A DNA stretch of 7,500 bases from Methanobacterium sp. (lineage in GTDB: Archaea > Methanobacteriota > Methanobacteria > Methanobacteriales > Methanobacteriaceae): positions 1-7,500 of the forward strand of contig JAUNXM010000034.1 in the NCBI GenBank assembly GCA_030539815.1. The letters run 5' to 3'. The notes beneath the pieces were generated by a model. That model ran no database searches, was not told the DNA's origin, and saw only the letters and a list, made by a program, of their open reading frames with translations. Shown piece by piece: positions 1 to 7,500 of the stretch (position 1 is the stretch's first letter; every line of letters starts with the position of its first letter). The position numbers and the translations under genes were made by a program.

Positions 1-46
1 AAGAAAAAATTAGATTATAAAAAAGTAGTTAAAATTTTGTTTTTAT
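1..46 (-). terminator. T-rich stretch after the ferredoxin gene, possible archaeal terminator
   Basis: The sense strand downstream of the ferredoxin stop contains two runs of six T (complement of 19-24 and 4-9) in otherwise A+T-rich DNA with no clear hairpin. Archaeal transcription often ends at such oligo-T tracts, so this is a candidate end of the nif transcript. The window edge prevents seeing what follows. Confidence 0.4.
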
Positions 47-262
<216 letters not shown>

Positions 263-279
263 ATCTCTGATTATACCGT

Positions 280-321
280 AATGGGATATTAATTGGAGAA
301 TTTCACCAATAATATCCCATT
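280..321 (-). repeat. Long hairpin directly after nifX
   Basis: Arms at 280-296 and 306-321 pair over 16 base pairs with one bulged base, around a 9-base loop (TGAAATTCT on the sense strand). The stem includes AATGGGATATT and its complement. The hairpin starts at the base following the nifX stop codon. No T run follows on the sense strand, so it does not look like a simple intrinsic terminator. A role in 3'-end protection or processing between nifX and the ferredoxin gene is inferred. Confidence 0.65.
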
Positions 322-3514
<3,193 letters not shown>

Positions 3515-3583
3515 TATTTAATACCTCAAAATATCAATCTTTAATCAACTATTTTTTTCTATTTTACCTTAAATTACTCTTTA

Positions 3584-3600
3584 TTTCTATAATATAATCA
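3584..3600 (-). promoter_or_regulatory. Possible archaeal TATA-like element upstream of nifE
   Basis: The sense strand reads TGATTATATTATAGAAA about 70-85 bases before the nifE ATG. This resembles an archaeal TATA box and would place a start site roughly 50 bases before nifE. Such A+T-rich DNA yields matches by chance, so this is weak. It gains some interest only because a terminator-like hairpin lies just upstream. Confidence 0.22.
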
Positions 3601-3626
3601 ATGAATCAATAATTAGAAAAATAACA

Positions 3627-3654
3627 TTCAATGGACGGTTATTAGTCCATTAAA
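3627..3654 (-). terminator. Hairpin after nifK, possible partial terminator or 3'-end stabiliser
   Basis: On the sense strand, TTTAATGGAC and GTCCATTGAA form a 10-pair stem (nine Watson-Crick pairs and one G-U) around the 8-base loop TAATAACC. It is followed within a few bases by a T-rich stretch (TGTTATTTTTC). It sits about 30 bases past the nifK stop, inside the longest spacer of the operon. This fits an intrinsic or attenuating terminator, or a stem that protects the 3' end of a nifHDK transcript. The function is inferred. The upstream part of the stem can also pair with a second nearby copy, as described in the findings. Confidence 0.5.
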
Positions 3655-3681
3655 TGGATAAGGGGGTCTGGGTGGGTATGT

Positions 3682-6652
<2,971 letters not shown>

Positions 6653-7021
6653 TTAAATGATTGCTTTATCTCCACTTTCTCCGGTTCTCACCCGGATAGC
6701 TTCGTCAATGGGGGATACAAATATCTTACCATCTCCCTTTTGTCCAGTCTGGTTCACACGCATTATGGCTTCTACCACCAGAGAGACATCTTCATCAGGG
6801 ACGAGGATGGTTAACATTCTTTTGGGAATGTAGGGCATAGTTCCCTGTTTGTCACGAAGTTTGGTTTTGTCTATGGCCATAGTAACTTCTCCGAGAATGG
6901 CTTTTTGTTTTCCCCGTCCCAATACCCGCTGGGCAGTCATGGCTGGAAATCCAAGGGTATTGAGGACCATTTTGGTGGTGTTGATTTTATTGGGGCGAAT
7001 TATGGCGGTGATTTCTTTCAT
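6653..7021 (-). CDS. nifI2: Nitrogenase regulatory PII-family protein NifI2
   Basis: This is the second PII-like protein, 122 residues from the chosen start. It begins MKEITAIIRPNK, has G-R-G-K-Q-K-A at about residues 35-41, a longer T-loop than NifI1 (about 41-67), and Q-K-G-D-G-K-I-F-V-S-P at about 94-104. The longer T-loop identifies the NifI2 type, the partner of NifI1 in ammonium switch-off of nitrogenase. The open frame extends upstream to 7099, but that would add 26 residues unrelated to PII and overlap nifI1. The ATG at 7021 is preferred because it has AAGGAGAT just upstream and aligns with the NifI1 N-terminus. The gene ends at TAA 6653-6655. A 107-base A+T-rich gap separates it from nifD. 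Confidence 0.92.
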   Translation of the reverse strand: MKEITAIIRPNKINTTKMVLNTLGFPAMTAQRVLGRGKQKAILGEVTMAIDKTKLRDKQGTMPYIPKRMLTILVPDEDVSLVVEAIMRVNQTGQKGDGKIFVSPIDEAIRVRTGESGDKAII

Positions 7022-7043
7022 TTTATCTCCTTTCCTTGGAGAG

Positions 7044-7361
7044 TTAAAGTCCTTTAGTCCTGGTCCTGACGGTGTATGCTTCTTCAACAGGGCTAACAAA
7101 CACTTTCCCGTCTCCGAAGTTACCTGTGAAGGCAGTTTCGTTGATTATCTGCACGATCTCCTTGGTGTTTTCAGACTCTGACACCAGCATCAACATCACC
7201 TTAGGGAGTTCATCGTAGTAGATCTCATCAATCTGGATCCCTTTTTGTTTGCCACGTCCAATGACATCAAGCTTGGTTAAAGCCACGTACCCTGCTTTTG
7301 AAAGGTTATCTACCACTTCTTCAGATTTATCCGGGCGAAGTATTGCTCTAATCATCTTCAT
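7044..7361 (-). CDS. nifI1: Nitrogenase regulatory PII-family protein NifI1
   Basis: This 105-residue protein has the GlnB/PII fold signature. It opens with MKMIRAILRPDK, has G-R-G-K-Q-K-G at about residues 35-41 at the start of the T-loop, and has T-G-x-x-G-D-G-K-V-F-V-S-P at about 79-91, the C-terminal PII signature. The T-loop (about 41-54, containing I-D-E-I-Y-Y-D) is unlike that of classical GlnB/GlnK, as expected for the NifI1 branch. In Methanococcus maripaludis, NifI1 and NifI2 together bind and inhibit NifDK when ammonium is added, and 2-oxoglutarate relieves the block; the same role is inferred here. The ATG at 7361 has a GGAG about 9 bases upstream. The gene lies 34 bases after nifH and 22 bases before nifI2, consistent with co-transcription. 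Confidence 0.93.
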   Translation of the reverse strand: MKMIRAILRPDKSEEVVDNLSKAGYVALTKLDVIGRGKQKGIQIDEIYYDELPKVMLMLVSESENTKEIVQIINETAFTGNFGDGKVFVSPVEEAYTVRTRTKGL

Positions 7362-7395
7362 TTTCTTATGCTCCGTTTATTAGTTGTGATTAGGT

Positions 7396-7500
<105 letters not shown>

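Noticed and set aside
3646..3658. Palindrome TCCATT-A-AATGGA as an NrpR nitrogen operator
   Set aside because: The NrpR operator I recall is GGAA-N6-TTCC; this palindrome does not match it, and the main operator is expected upstream of nifH, outside the window.
7022..7099. Upstream extension of nifI2 to an ATG at 7099 (148 residues)
   Set aside because: The extra 26 residues do not look like PII, would overlap nifI1 by 56 bases, and the ATG at 7021 has its own AAGGAG site and aligns with the NifI1 start.

Overview
The window is a stretch of a nitrogen-fixation (nif) operon read entirely from the minus strand, so transcription runs from position 7500 towards position 1. In transcription order it holds the 3' end of nifH, nifI1, nifI2, nifD, nifK, nifE, nifN, nifX and a frame-disrupted 2[4Fe-4S] ferredoxin gene. 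No plus-strand open reading frame looks like a real gene.

The organism is most likely a methanogenic archaeon, and a Methanobacterium-like member of the Methanobacteriales is my best guess. The reasons are the insertion of two PII-family genes (nifI1, nifI2) between nifH and nifD, the unbroken order H-I1-I2-D-K-E-N-X known from methanogens, the A+T-rich spacers, strong GGAGG-type ribosome binding sites, and the NifD and NifK sequence types. This placement rests on memory of the families and no database search was made.

Layout: 7396-7500 is the NifH C-terminus. 6653-7361 carries the two nitrogenase-specific PII regulators. A 107-base, very A+T-rich gap (6546-6652) precedes nifD. nifD and nifK (3682-6545) overlap by 4 bases. 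A 167-base gap (3515-3681) with a good hairpin separates nifK from nifE. nifE and nifN overlap by 11 bases, and nifN and nifX abut exactly. An 87-base gap (235-321), filled largely by a long hairpin, separates nifX from the ferredoxin gene. T-rich stretches on the sense strand (positions 1-46) may end the transcript.

How they work together: NifH is the electron-donating Fe protein, and NifD/NifK form the catalytic MoFe protein. NifE/NifN form the scaffold on which the FeMo-cofactor precursor matures. NifX is a small cofactor-precursor carrier. NifI1/NifI2 switch the enzyme off when ammonium returns. The ferredoxin is a candidate electron carrier, but as sequenced it is out of frame at its fourth cysteine. 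All metal-cluster ligands expected in NifD, NifK and NifE are present, so this looks like a working Mo-nitrogenase system. The most notable items are the ferredoxin frameshift, the two intergenic hairpins, and a NifN that keeps all three NifK-type cysteines.
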